Shown piece by piece: positions 55,365 to 63,891 of a stretch of 64,000 bases of DNA; the first letter of the stretch is position 1, and the number at the start of each line of letters is the position of its first letter. Source of the stretch: Bog-532 sp963742865 (GTDB lineage: Bacteria > Actinomycetota > Actinomycetes > Streptosporangiales > Streptosporangiaceae); assembly GCA_963742865.1 (NCBI GenBank), contig CAVUNW010000050.1, forward strand, positions 1 to 64,000. The letters are read 5' to 3'. The translations under genes were made by a program, and so were the position numbers. The notes under the pieces were generated by a model. The model saw nothing but the letters and a program-made list of their open reading frames with translations, was not told where the DNA came from and searched no databases.

Positions 55365-57755
55365 TCAGGTGATGGCGAGGTCGGTGCGCAGCGGGCGGCC
55401 CCGGATCGCGCGCCACACCTGCGCCGGGGTCAGCGGCATGTCGGCGTGCCGGACGCCGAACGGCCGGAGCGCGTCCAGGACCGCGTTGACCACGGCCGGA
55501 GGCGACCCGACGGTGGCCGATTCGCCGACGCCCTTGGCCCCGATCGGGTGGTGCGGCGACGGGGTGACGGTCTCGGCCAGCTCCCACGACGGGCACTCCT
55601 CCGCCGTCGGCAGCAGGTAGTCCATGAACGAGCCGCCCAGGCAGTTGCCACCAAGGTCGAAGGCGATCACTTCCATCAGGGCCATGCCCACGCCGTCGGC
55701 GAGGCCGCCGTGGATCTGGCCTTCGACGATCATCGGGTTGATCCGCACCCCGCAGTCGTCCACCGCCACGAACCGCCGCACGCCGACCTTCCCGGTGCCC
55801 GGGTCCACGTCCACGACGCAGATGTAGGCGCCGCACGGGTAGGTCAGGTTGGGCGGGTTGTAGACGCAGCTGGCATCGAGGTGGCCTTCGACGCCATCGG
55901 GCAGATCCAGGTCGGAGTGGGCGGCCAGTGCGATCTCGGCGATGGTCCGGCCGAGATCGGGGTCGCCGCGCACGAACCAGCGCCCCTTCTCCCAGTCCAG
56001 GTCGTCCGCCGAGACCTCGAGCATGGCGGCGGCCACGATGCGGGCCTTGGCCCGCACCCGGCGGGCGACCACGGCCGCGGCGGCGCCGGACACCGGAGTC
56101 GACCGGGACCCGTACGTCCCGAGACCGAACGGCGTCTGGTCGGTGTCGCCGTGCACCACGTCGATGTCGTCGGGGGAGATTCCGAGCTCCTCCGCGACGA
56201 TCTGGGCGAACGTCGTCTCGTGGCCCTGCCCCTGGGTCTGCACCGAGATGCGCAGCACGGCCGTGCCGGTCGGGTGGACGCGCAGCTCACAGCCGTCAGC
56301 CATGCCCAGGCCGAGGATGTCCATGTGCTTGCGCGGGCCGGCCCCGACCGCCTCGGTGAAGAAGCTGATGCCGATGCCCATCAGCTCGCCGCGCTCGCGC
56401 TTGGCCGCCTGCTCCCGGCGCAGGCCGTCGTACCCGGCCTTGTCCAGGGCCAGCTGCAGGGTGCGGGCGTAGTCACCGGAGTCGTACACCCACCCGGTGG
56501 CGCAGGTGTAGGGGAACTGCTCGGGCCGCAGCAAATTCTTCATCCGCAGCTCGGCCGGGTCGGCATCCAGATCGAAGGCGAGCATGTCGACCATCCGCTC
56601 GATCAGGTAGACCGCCTCGGTGATGCGGAACGAGCACGCGTAGGCCACGCCGCCGGGCGCCTTGTTGGTGTAGACCCCGGTCACGTGGCAGTACGCGGCC
56701 TGCAGGTCGTAGGAGCCGGTGAACACGCCGAAGAAGCCGGCCGGGAACTTGGTGGGCTGGGCGGCGCCGTTGAACGCGCCGTGGTCCGCCAGCACGTGCA
56801 CCCGGACGCCCAGGATCTTGCCGTCACGGGTCGCGGCGATCTCGCCGCGCATGTGGTAATCCCGTGCGAACGACGTGCTCATCAGGTTCTCGGAACGGTC
56901 CTCCACCCACTTGACCGGCCGTCCGCAGACCAGCGAGCCGATCACCGCGCAGAGGTAGCCCGGGTAGATGGCGACCTTGTTGCCGAATCCCCCGCCGATG
57001 TCCGGCGAGATGACCCGGATCTTGTGCTCGGGGATCCCGGCCGCCAGCGAGTACAGCAGCCGGTGCGCGTGCGGGGCCTGGCTGGTGGACCAGATCGTGA
57101 GCTTGCCCGAGATCGTGTCGAAGTCGGCGACCGCGCCGCAGGTCTCCAGCGGCGCCGGGTGAACCCGCGGGTACAGCAGGTCCTCGGCGATCGTCACGTC
57201 GGCGCGGGCGAAGATCTCCTCGGTGCGCGCGGCATCCCCGGCCTCCCAGTCGAAGACGTGGTTGCCGGCCGGGCCGGGCTGCCGCCCGGGCTGGTCGTCG
57301 CGGATCAGCGGCGCATCGGCGTCCAGCGCCCGGCGGGCGTCCATCACCGCCGGCAGCGGCTCGTACTCGACGTCGATCAGCTCCAGGGCATCCCGGGCCG
57401 CGTACCGGTCGTCGGCGACCACGAAGGCGACCTCCTGGCCCTGGAACCGGACCTTGTCGGTGGCCAGGACGGCCTGCTGGTCGCCGGACAGGGTGGGCAT
57501 CCAGGCCACGCCGCGCTGCCGAAGCGCCTCGCCGGTGATGACCGCGCGGACCTTGGGGTGGGCTTCGGCCGCCGAGACGTCCACCGACAGGATGCGCGCG
57601 TGCGCGTACGGGCTGCGCAGGACGGCGCCGTGCAGCATGCCGCGCAGCTGGACGTCGTTGATATAGAGGCCCTTGCCGCGGACGAAGCGGGCGTCCTCCT
57701 TGCGCCGCATGGACCCGTAGCCGATCGGCGTGTCCCGGTCCTGGACGGCGGTCAT
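55365..57755 (-). CDS. coxL: Aerobic CO dehydrogenase large (Mo-binding) subunit, form I-type
   Basis: ATG 57755 overlaps the coxS stop (ATGA). The 796-residue intact protein begins TAVQDRDTPIGYGSMRRKEDARFVRGKGLYINDV. It carries APLETCGAVADFD, ISPDIGGGFGNKVAIYPGY, and the active-site loop GGVAYACSFRITEAVY with Cys374 (codon 56634-56636). AYxCSFR is the form I CoxL signature; form II enzymes have AYRGAGR. The Mo-liganding region GAKGVGESATVGSPPAVVNAV holds the conserved Glu. CoxL oxidises CO to CO2 at a Cu-S-Mo centre and passes electrons through CoxS and CoxM to the respiratory chain. Confidence 0.9.
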   Translation of the reverse strand: MTAVQDRDTPIGYGSMRRKEDARFVRGKGLYINDVQLRGMLHGAVLRSPYAHARILSVDVSAAEAHPKVRAVITGEALRQRGVAWMPTLSGDQQAVLATDKVRFQGQEVAFVVADDRYAARDALELIDVEYEPLPAVMDARRALDADAPLIRDDQPGRQPGPAGNHVFDWEAGDAARTEEIFARADVTIAEDLLYPRVHPAPLETCGAVADFDTISGKLTIWSTSQAPHAHRLLYSLAAGIPEHKIRVISPDIGGGFGNKVAIYPGYLCAVIGSLVCGRPVKWVEDRSENLMSTSFARDYHMRGEIAATRDGKILGVRVHVLADHGAFNGAAQPTKFPAGFFGVFTGSYDLQAAYCHVTGVYTNKAPGGVAYACSFRITEAVYLIERMVDMLAFDLDADPAELRMKNLLRPEQFPYTCATGWVYDSGDYARTLQLALDKAGYDGLRREQAAKRERGELMGIGISFFTEAVGAGPRKHMDILGLGMADGCELRVHPTGTAVLRISVQTQGQGHETTFAQIVAEELGISPDDIDVVHGDTDQTPFGLGTYGSRSTPVSGAAAAVVARRVRAKARIVAAAMLEVSADDLDWEKGRWFVRGDPDLGRTIAEIALAAHSDLDLPDGVEGHLDASCVYNPPNLTYPCGAYICVVDVDPGTGKVGVRRFVAVDDCGVRINPMIVEGQIHGGLADGVGMALMEVIAFDLGGNCLGGSFMDYLLPTAEECPSWELAETVTPSPHHPIGAKGVGESATVGSPPAVVNAVLDALRPFGVRHADMPLTPAQVWRAIRGRPLRTDLAIT

Positions 57756-58287
57756 GCCCTGCCCCCGGTGGCGGCCGGCCGATGGGGCCTGGCCGATCCG
57801 GTCCCCCACCGTCCGGCCCCGCCGCCCCGTGCGGGTGGAGGGCGGCCCAGCGGACGGAGCGGACGATGTTCTCGTAGCCGGTACAGCGGCAGATCTGCCC
57901 GGAGATGGCCTCCCTGATCTCCGCGTCGGTCGGATCCGGCGAGCGGTCCAGCAGCCAGCGCGCGGTCATCATCATGCCCGGCGTGCAGAAGCCGCACTGC
58001 AGGCCATGGCAGGCGATGAAGCCCTGCTGGACGGGATCCAGCTCGCCGTCGCGTTCCAGGTCCTCCACGGTGCGGATGTCCCGGCCGCCGGCCATGGCCG
58101 CGAACGCGGTGCAGGACTTCAGCGGCGCGCCGTCCAGCCAGATCACGCAGGCCCCGCAGTTGGAGGTGTCGCAGCCCCAGTGGCTGCCGGTGAGCTCCAG
58201 CTCGTCGCGGAGGAAGTGGATCAGGAGCATCCGCGGCTCCACGTCACGGGTGCAGGTGGCCCCGTTGACCGTCACCGTTATCTCCAC
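57752..58287 (-). pseudogene. coxS: CO dehydrogenase small (2Fe-2S) subunit, late frameshift
   Basis: GTG 58287 begins EITVTVNGATCTRDVEPRMLLIHFLRDELELTG. The plant-type 2Fe-2S site is GCDTSNCGACVIWLDG with KSC, and the second cluster uses CGFCTPGMMM and CRCTGYENIVRSVRW. The stop expected after this point is missing in this frame. One frame over, a TGA overlaps the coxL start codon as ATGA, so a single-base indel between about 57850 and 57830 explains the read-through. Corrected length is about 178 residues, near the family norm. The subunit transfers electrons from the Mo site to FAD. Confidence 0.85.
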
Positions 58288-58288
58288 C

Positions 58289-59176
58289 TCACACCTCCTG
58301 GCCGCGGGCCCGGGCCGCGGCCCGGCGCAGCGCCCGCGTGGTCAGCTCGCCGGTCAGATGCCGCTTGTAGTCTTCCGGCCCGCGCTGGTCGGCGGCCGGG
58401 GTGCAGTGCTCCGCGGCGATCTGCCCGGCCCGCGCGAACGTCTCCTCGCTGGCCGGGCGCCCGCGCACGAACTCCTCGGCCTCGCCTGCCACGAAATGAC
58501 CCGCGCCCACCGCGGCCAGGCCGATCCCCACCTCGGCCACGGTAGGGGTCCCGGACGCCGGATTCAGCCAGACGACCGCGCCGGCGGCCGCGACGGACCA
58601 GTCACCCACGCGCCGCGCGACCTTTTCGTACGCGCTCCCGCCGCCCGGCCGGATCGGGACCCTCAGCTCGGTCAGCAGCTCACCGGGGGCGACGACCGTC
58701 TCGTACGGGCCGAGGTGGAACTCGCGGACCGGCACCGTGCGGGCGCCGTCCCGGCCCTGAATGATGGCGGTGGCCCGGATCGCGCCGAAGACCGCCGACA
58801 GGTCCTCGGACGGATCGGCCTGGCACAGCGAGCCGCCGATCGTCCCCCAGTTCCGCACGATGGGGTCCGCGATGACCCGTTCCGCGTCGTGCAGGACCGG
58901 GAAGTGCTCGCCGGCCACAGCCGAGTCCAGGAGCCCGGCGTGCCGGACGAGGGCGCCGATCCGCAGCTCATCCCCCTCCACCGTGATCCGGGACAGCCCG
59001 CTGATCCCGTTGATGTCGATCAGCGTCTCCGGCTGGGCCAGCCTGAGCTTCATCATCGGGATCAGGCTGTGGCCGCCCGCGAGCACCCGGGACTCCGGGC
59101 CGAACCGGGCGAGCAGTTCGAGCGCGTGCTCCACGCTCGTCGCCCTCTCGTACTCGACGTGCGACGGAACCTGCAT
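58289..59176 (-). CDS. coxM: CO dehydrogenase medium (FAD-binding) subunit
   Basis: ATG 59176 follows GGAGGG. The 295-residue intact protein carries both FAD-binding signatures, VLAGGHSLIPMMKLRLAQP and NWGTIGGSLCQADPSEDL, and the C-terminal CO-dehydrogenase flavoprotein domain (EKVARRVGDWSVAAAGAVV; GPEDYKRHLTGELTTRALRRA). It is first in the operon, followed by coxS after a 1-bp gap; the M-S-L order is typical of form I clusters. A TAAGC-N4-GCTTA palindrome sits 51 bp upstream of the start. Confidence 0.9.
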   Translation of the reverse strand: MQVPSHVEYERATSVEHALELLARFGPESRVLAGGHSLIPMMKLRLAQPETLIDINGISGLSRITVEGDELRIGALVRHAGLLDSAVAGEHFPVLHDAERVIADPIVRNWGTIGGSLCQADPSEDLSAVFGAIRATAIIQGRDGARTVPVREFHLGPYETVVAPGELLTELRVPIRPGGGSAYEKVARRVGDWSVAAAGAVVWLNPASGTPTVAEVGIGLAAVGAGHFVAGEAEEFVRGRPASEETFARAGQIAAEHCTPAADQRGPEDYKRHLTGELTTRALRRAAARARGQEV

Positions 59177-59227
59177 GGACCCTCCTGCTGCGCCCGGCAC
59201 GCGCAGGAGCGGCCGGTACAAGCAGGA

Positions 59228-59241
59228 TAAGCAATCGCTTA
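59228..59241. promoter_or_regulatory. Predicted cox operator A
   Basis: TAAGCAATCGCTTA is a perfect palindrome with 5-bp arms, between coxM (minus strand) and the small membrane protein gene. The same TAAGC-N4-GCTTA occurs upstream of the second cox operon at 62033. Its position fits a LysR-type activator site. Confidence 0.65.
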
Positions 59242-59315
59242 AAAGTGATCGGGCTACGTTGGCCGCAGTCCGCCTCGGTCTAGGCCAGGGCGGGCGGCTG
59301 CGGCCACCCGCTCGC

Positions 59316-59543
59316 TCAGGGCGCCGAACCAGCCCGCCATTGACCCACACTGAAGGAGGGATGCCAGAAGCTCAGGGGCCAGAAGAGGATCGAGATGAAG
59401 TACTGGATCCAGCTGTGCAGCGCTGCTCCGTTGAATGCCGGTGTCGGGAGATGGGGAGCCGCGGTGTTGACGAAGACCCCGATCAGAATGTAGGCCACGA
59501 TGAGGAGTCCCCTGGTGCTGAAAAGGGTCTTGAGAAAGTCCAT
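59316..59543 (-). CDS. Small membrane protein next to cox operon
   Basis: ATG 59543 follows GGAGGTGAGC. The 75-residue product has one clear helix (GLLIVAYILIGVFVNTAAP) and a second hydrophobic, aromatic segment (WIQYFISILFWPLSFWHP). No family is recognised. It is on the coxM strand, 139 bp upstream, with operator A between them, so it may be a separate transcript. A short bitopic or two-helix protein could anchor or support CO dehydrogenase at the membrane, but that is only suggested by position. The 305 bases to the LysR start hold no other gene. Confidence 0.6.
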   Translation of the reverse strand: MDFLKTLFSTRGLLIVAYILIGVFVNTAAPHLPTPAFNGAALHSWIQYFISILFWPLSFWHPSFSVGQWRAGSAP

Positions 59544-59848
59544 CGCAGCTCACCTCCATCTCTGCGGACGCTGGATCAGTGTGATCTTAGCCTCGGCAAG
59601 TAGTCAGCGTCCGACGGCAGCGCTTCGGACATACTCTCCGCGATCAGGGCACTACGTAACCATGTAAGCAGAATAGCTGGCTCCTGGATAGACACCAGGC
59701 TGACACCCCGGGCGGTTACGGCAGAAACGATATTTGCCACCCACGCCTGCGCGGCCCGGCCGGTGACCGGGCGCCGACGCCGCGAACTCAGGACCCGGGG
59801 ACAGAAAGTGCTGGCGGATCGCGGGTGTTCGAGCACATCATCATCTCT

Positions 59849-60787
59849 GTGACGCTCACCCAGCTCAGCGCGTTCGTGATGGTGGCCCGGCTCGGGTCGG
59901 TCAAAGACGCGGCCAAGATGCTGAACGTGAGCGAGCCCGCCGTCTCCCAGGCCCTCACCGCGCTGCGCCAGCACCTCGGCGACCCGCTGATCATGCGGAA
60001 CGGCGCCACGATGAGCCTGACCACCGCGGGAGTGAAGCTGCTGCCGGTCGCATCGCAGATGGTGGCGCTGGGTGCGGAGGCGCAGGCGGCGGTCCGGTCC
60101 GGGCAGGGCCTGCCGGAGCAGTTGCGGCTGGTGACGACCAGCCCGATCGCGGAGTTCGTGGCCGGCTCGCTGACCGACGCGTTCTCGCGGCGGTTCGCGC
60201 AGCCCGTGGAGGCTTCGGCCGGGGTGGCCGCCGAGGGTGAGATGGCCGTGCTGGTGGTCAACCGGCTCGCGGACATGGCCCTCGGGCCGTTGCTCCCGGA
60301 TAAGGAGCTGGTCAGCGAGCCCGTGTTCCGCTACCACATGGTGGCGGTTGCGTCCCCGCACGACTCGCTCAAGGGCGGCGCGGCCGGCTGGCCGTGGCTG
60401 GTCGACCCGTCCGGCATCGACCCGTCCAGCGACGTCAGCCCGCTGCTGACCCGGCTGGGGGTCGCGGAGAACCGGATCCGGGTGTTCCCCAACGCCACGG
60501 CCGCGTGGGCCGCGGCCGCCAGCGGCGCGGGCGTCGCCCCGGGCGTCGCGCACCTGCTTCATCCGCAGATCCGCCGGGGTGAGCTCCGGGTCGTGGAAAC
60601 GCCGGCGACGCCGATGGAGGCCACCTGGTACGCCACCACGCTGCAGCGTGAGCGGCGGCCCACCATCGCCGGGTCGCTGCGGCACTTCCTGAGCACCCCG
60701 GAGGCCATGAAGCTGATGCGCTCCCCCGCCAGCGGCGTCCCCCCATCAAAGTTCCGCCCCCCCGTCTACGTGACCATCTGGAGTTGA
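59849..60787 (+). CDS. LysR-family transcriptional regulator, candidate cox regulator
   Basis: GTG 59849 gives the canonical LysR start TLTQLSAFVMVARLGSVKDAAKMLNVSEPAVSQALTALRQHLGDPLIMR. An upstream GTG at 59825 would add eight residues. The effector domain (LRLVTTSPIAEFVAGSLTDAFSRRF to GVAPGVAHLLHPQIRRGELRVVETP) is intact, total 312 residues. It lies between two CO dehydrogenase operons; LysR proteins control such operons in other actinobacteria (CutR of a carboxydotrophic mycobacterium is one). I predict it binds the TAAGC-N4-GCTTA sites. The inducer, perhaps CO or a metabolite, is not known. Confidence 0.85.
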   Translation: MTLTQLSAFVMVARLGSVKDAAKMLNVSEPAVSQALTALRQHLGDPLIMRNGATMSLTTAGVKLLPVASQMVALGAEAQAAVRSGQGLPEQLRLVTTSPIAEFVAGSLTDAFSRRFAQPVEASAGVAAEGEMAVLVVNRLADMALGPLLPDKELVSEPVFRYHMVAVASPHDSLKGGAAGWPWLVDPSGIDPSSDVSPLLTRLGVAENRIRVFPNATAAWAAAASGAGVAPGVAHLLHPQIRRGELRVVETPATPMEATWYATTLQRERRPTIAGSLRHFLSTPEAMKLMRSPASGVPPSKFRPPVYVTIWS

Positions 60788-60901
60788 TAGGGGTTACGGC
60801 GAGGCGCTCATACCGGCCCAGCGAACCGGGCCTTGTGCCCGATGAGTGGCCGGTGTCTCGGCGATGTGCCACCGCGGGGCGCGGAGCGCATGCGGGGGGT
60901 T

Positions 60902-60920
60902 CCGGGGGTCGTCCCCCCGG
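60902..60920. terminator. GC-rich hairpin, candidate terminator
   Basis: CCGGGGG and CCCCCGG pair around TCGTC between the converging LysR and deaminase genes. The stem is short but entirely G-C. It is a plausible shared terminator. Confidence 0.5.
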
Positions 60921-60935
60921 GCTAGCACAGCTCCC

Positions 60936-61397
60936 TCATCTTCCGCCGATGTCTTCGGACCAGACGTCGGGGTAGAGCTGCTGGAACTCTTGCATGGCGG
61001 CCATGCAGCGGTCGTCGTTGAGGAGGACGACCTCGACGCCGCGGCTGGCGAGGAAGGACAGGTCGCCGGGGAACGTGGTGGCCTCGCCGACGACGACGCG
61101 CGGGATCTGGAACAGCAGGATCGCCCCGGTGCACATCGGGCAAGGCGACAGCGTGGTGTACATGGTGGTGCCCACGTAGGTCGCGCGGCGGCCGGCGTTG
61201 CGCAGGGCGGAGATCTCCCCGTGCGCGACCGGATCGCCCCGCTGCACCCGCTCGTTGTGCCCGGCCGCGATCACCTGTCCGCCCTCGGCGAGCACGGCGC
61301 CGACCGGGACGCCGCCGTCGGCCAGACCAGCCCGGGCCTGGGCGAGGGCCAGGGCCATCATCTCGCGGTCGACCGCGTTAGCCTCGGCAAAGTCCAT
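60936..61397 (-). CDS. Cytidine/deoxycytidylate-family nucleoside or cytosine deaminase
   Basis: The intact 153-residue protein carries the zinc-dependent deaminase core, PVAHGEISALRNAG (H-x-E: zinc ligand and proton shuttle) and LSPCPMCTGAIL (P-C-x-x-C). The C-terminal DDRCMAAMQEFQQLYPDVW resembles that of yeast-type cytosine deaminases, and the substrate loop VLAEGGQVIAAGHNERVQRGDP fits that branch. It probably converts cytosine (or a related base) to uracil. It lies in the region between the two cox operons without an evident functional link. The upstream region is 53 bp and shared with the divergent membrane protein gene. Confidence 0.85.
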   Translation of the reverse strand: MDFAEANAVDREMMALALAQARAGLADGGVPVGAVLAEGGQVIAAGHNERVQRGDPVAHGEISALRNAGRRATYVGTTMYTTLSPCPMCTGAILLFQIPRVVVGEATTFPGDLSFLASRGVEVVLLNDDRCMAAMQEFQQLYPDVWSEDIGGR

Positions 61398-61450
61398 AGC
61401 CGGTAACGCTATACGGCAGGTCGGTAAGGTCGAAAGTGAAGGGAGGGGCC

Positions 61451-61986
61451 TTGGACATCGCGGCCATGCTGCTCTGGATGGTCACGGCGGCGGCAGGCGT
61501 GTCCCTCCTGGCCGCGCGGCGGCCGGCCCGCGGCTCCGGTCCCCCCGCTGCTGACCTCGCTCCCGGCCCCGCTCCGGCGGAGGCACCCGCGGCCGCGGCC
61601 GTCCGGAGCCCGGCCGGGGTTCCGCCCGCGGCCTCGGCGGCGCTGGCGGCCGGGGCTAAGGTCCCGCCAATCAGCCATACGCGGATCACGACCCAGCCGG
61701 GCGAGCACCCGCTGCTCGAGTTCATGCACCCGGCGCTGGGGCTCGCGGGCCTGGGCAGCTGGATCGCCTTCGTGATCACCCGGTTCCGCCCGTTCGCGTG
61801 GATCGCACTGGGGGTAATCGTCGTGACGATCGCCGCCGGGGTGATCTGGTACGCGGCCAGCGCCCGCGCCGCGCGGCCGGCCCGGGCGCACCTGCCTGGC
61901 GCCGGCGCCTGGCGGGCCATGGCGCGGGCGCCGCCGTGACGCTCGCGCTGGCCATCGTGACCGTGCTGGCCGCCGGGCACTTCTGA
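61451..61986 (+). CDS. Small membrane protein with Pro/Ala-rich linker, late frameshift
   Basis: TTG 61451 follows GGGAGGGG, giving LDIAAMLLWMVTAAAGVSLLAARR (first helix) and a Pro/Ala-rich stretch of about 45 residues. HPLLEFMHPALGLAGLGSWIAFVITRFRPFAWIALGVIVVTIAAGVIWYA (two helices) follows. The frame breaks near 61895; one frame over, GHGAGAAVTLALAIVTVLAAGHF supplies a last helix and ends at TGA 61986. Four helices are predicted. GTG 61436 is an alternative start. No known family is assigned; it is adjacent to but not clearly part of the cox locus. Confidence 0.55.
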
Positions 61987-62032
61987 TCCCACACGGTCTC
62001 ACCTGCGCGGATACGTCGCATTCAGGCCCAGT

Positions 62033-62046
62033 TAAGCGACTGCTTA
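62033..62046. promoter_or_regulatory. Predicted cox operator B
   Basis: TAAGCGACTGCTTA repeats the palindrome of operator A (TAAGC-N4-GCTTA) with a different spacer. It lies 93 bp before the first gene of the plus-strand cox operon. Confidence 0.65.
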
Positions 62047-62139
62047 TTCATGTGTTGCGGGTCACGTCCGCTGAGCAGATGATGTCCGCAAGCGGGTGCG
62101 GCGCGGTGATCGCGCCGTCCTTAATTCAGGAGTACGCGA

Positions 62140-62421
62140 ATGCGGATCGAGTCCAGCGGGCACAGCCGCGGCAACCCCCGCCTGTACGAACTGGTCGAGG
62201 GGGCCCCGAAGACCGGCAAAAGCCCCACCGTGTGGGCGTGGCCCGAGCTGATGGACTACCTGAAGATCGCGGGCCAGCCCGTGCCGGGACCGTGGCCGCC
62301 GCACCAGGAACCGCGGCCGGACCCGGAAGAAGACTCGCTGCCGGTCGCCGTGGCCGAGCCGCCGGAGGAAACCGGGCCGCCCGGGACGACCGGGCCGCCC
62401 GAGCGCGACGACCAGCACTGA
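62140..62421 (+). CDS. 93-residue Pro/Glu-rich protein leading the second cox operon
   Basis: ATG 62140 has AGGAG nine bases upstream. The product starts MRIESSGHSRGNPRLYELVEGAPKTGK and has a central SPTVWAWPELMDYLKIAGQPVP and a disordered acidic, Pro-rich tail (PDPEEDSLPVAVAEPPEETG). No signal peptide or membrane helix is seen. It ends 39 bp before the second coxM and lies downstream of operator B, so it is likely the first gene of this operon. I recognise no family. It might be an adaptor or maturation factor; this is inference from position alone. Confidence 0.55.
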   Translation: MRIESSGHSRGNPRLYELVEGAPKTGKSPTVWAWPELMDYLKIAGQPVPGPWPPHQEPRPDPEEDSLPVAVAEPPEETGPPGTTGPPERDDQH

Positions 62422-62460
62422 CGACAGGTTCCACGTCCAACGAAGGGCAGGAGCACTCTA

Positions 62461-63333
62461 TGTACCCGTCTCGGTTCCGCTACGAGGCTGCACGTTCCCT
62501 TGATCAGGCGGTCCGGTTGCTGCGCGACGGCGGGGACGAGGCGAAGGTCCTGGCCGGCGGCCAGAGCCTGATCCCGATGATGAAGCTCCGCTTCGCGTCG
62601 CCCGAGCTGCTCGTCGACATCAACACCATCCCGGGCCTGGACTACCATCACGTCGATCCCGACGGCAGCATTCACGTCGGGGCTCTCTGCCGGCATGCCG
62701 ACCTGGAGCACTCCAGCCTGCTGCAGCAACGCCAGCCGACGATGGCCGCGGCCGCCCCGCTGATCGCCGACCCCCTCGTCCGCAACCGGGGCACGCTGGT
62801 CGGCTCCCTGTGCCACGCCGACCCGCAGGGCGACTGGGCGTCGGTGGTGCTCGCACTGGGCGGCTCGATCGTGGCGCACGGCCCGGACGGCCGCCGCACG
62901 ATCCCGGCCGCGGACTTCGTGCTCGGCCCGTTCGAGAACGCGCTCGCACACGACGAGATCGCGGTCGAGGCGGTCATCCCGGCGCCCCGGGGCGCCCCGG
63001 CCGGCGGTTACCTGAAGCTGGAACGTCGGGTCGGCGACTTCGCCACCGCCGGTGTCGCGGTCGCCATCGAGACCGACGGCGCGACGGTCACCCGGGCCGG
63101 GATCGCGCTCACCGGGGTCGGCGGGTCGACGATCAAGGTCACCGCGGCCGAAGAGGCCCTGACCGGGCGGCCGCTGACCGCCGGGACCATCGCGGAGGCC
63201 GCGGCTCGCCGCGGAGGCGGCGCAGCCCAAGTCCGACCATCGCGGCAGCGCGACGTACAAGCGGCACATCGTGCGCACCTTCGTGGTCCGCATCCTCGGC
63301 CGCATCGAGGGGACACAGGAGAGGGCCGCCTGA
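62461..63333 (+). pseudogene. coxM: CO dehydrogenase medium subunit (second copy), C-terminal frameshift
   Basis: ATG 62461 starts YPSRFRYEAARSLDQAVRLLRDGGDEAKVLAGGQSLIPMMKLRFASPELLVDINTI, with the first FAD motif. The second is RNRGTLVGSLCHADPQGDWASV. The frame holds until AEAAARR near 63205, where a missing base moves the family's C-terminus (DHRGSATYKRHIVRTFVVRILGRIEGT) to another frame that ends properly at TGA 63333, one base before the coxS start. It differs clearly from the minus-strand CoxM, so the two are old paralogues, not a recent duplication. Confidence 0.87.
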
Positions 63334-63334
63334 C

Positions 63335-63865
63335 ATGACGATCATCTACGAGGAAACCGGCGAAGAGGGCGGCGCCGAGATCCCGCAGCAGCGGATCACG
63401 ATCAGGGTCAACGGCAAGAAGGTCGTCGCTGAGGTCGAGCCGCGGCTGCTGCTGGCCCACCTGCTCCGGCACGGGATGGGGCTGACCGGCACGCACACCG
63501 GCTGCGACACCACCAACTGCGGCGCCTGCACGGTGCTCGTCGACGGGCGCGCGGTGAAGTCGTGCACGATGTTCGCGGTCCAGGCGGACGGGCGCGAGAT
63601 CGCCACGGTCGAAGGACTGGCGACGCAGAGCGAACTGCACCCGCTGCAGGAGGGCTTCAAGGAGGAGCACGGGCTGCAGTGCGGCTTCTGCACCCCCGGC
63701 ATGATGATGGCCGCCAAGGCCCTGCTGGACCGCAACCCCGACCCCACCGAGGACGACATCCGCTGGGCCCTGTCCGGCAACCTGTGCCGCTGCACCGGCT
63801 ACCAGAACATCGTGAAGTCGGTGCTGTGGGCCGCCGGCAAGCTCCGGTCCCAGTCCGCGGGCTGA
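63335..63865 (+). CDS. coxS: CO dehydrogenase small (2Fe-2S) subunit (second copy)
   Basis: ATG 63335 gives a 176-residue intact protein. An acidic extension of about 18 residues (IIYEETGEEGGAEIPQQ) precedes ITIRVNGKKVVAEVEPRLLLAHLLRHGMGLTG. The 2Fe-2S ligands are GCDTTNCGACTVLVDGR with KSC, then CGFCTPGMMMAAKALL and CRCTGYQNIVKSVLWAA. It relays electrons from CoxL to CoxM. It follows coxM by one base and precedes coxL by 26 bp. The N-terminal extension is absent from the minus-strand copy. Confidence 0.9.
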   Translation: MTIIYEETGEEGGAEIPQQRITIRVNGKKVVAEVEPRLLLAHLLRHGMGLTGTHTGCDTTNCGACTVLVDGRAVKSCTMFAVQADGREIATVEGLATQSELHPLQEGFKEEHGLQCGFCTPGMMMAAKALLDRNPDPTEDDIRWALSGNLCRCTGYQNIVKSVLWAAGKLRSQSAG

Positions 63866-63891
63866 ACCAGACGCCAGAAGGGAGCCAGGCC

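Noticed and set aside
54726..57917. A 1063-codon open frame on the plus strand opposite coxD/coxL
   Set aside because: It is the antisense shadow of coxL and coxD, with no recognisable domain and typical mirror-frame composition.
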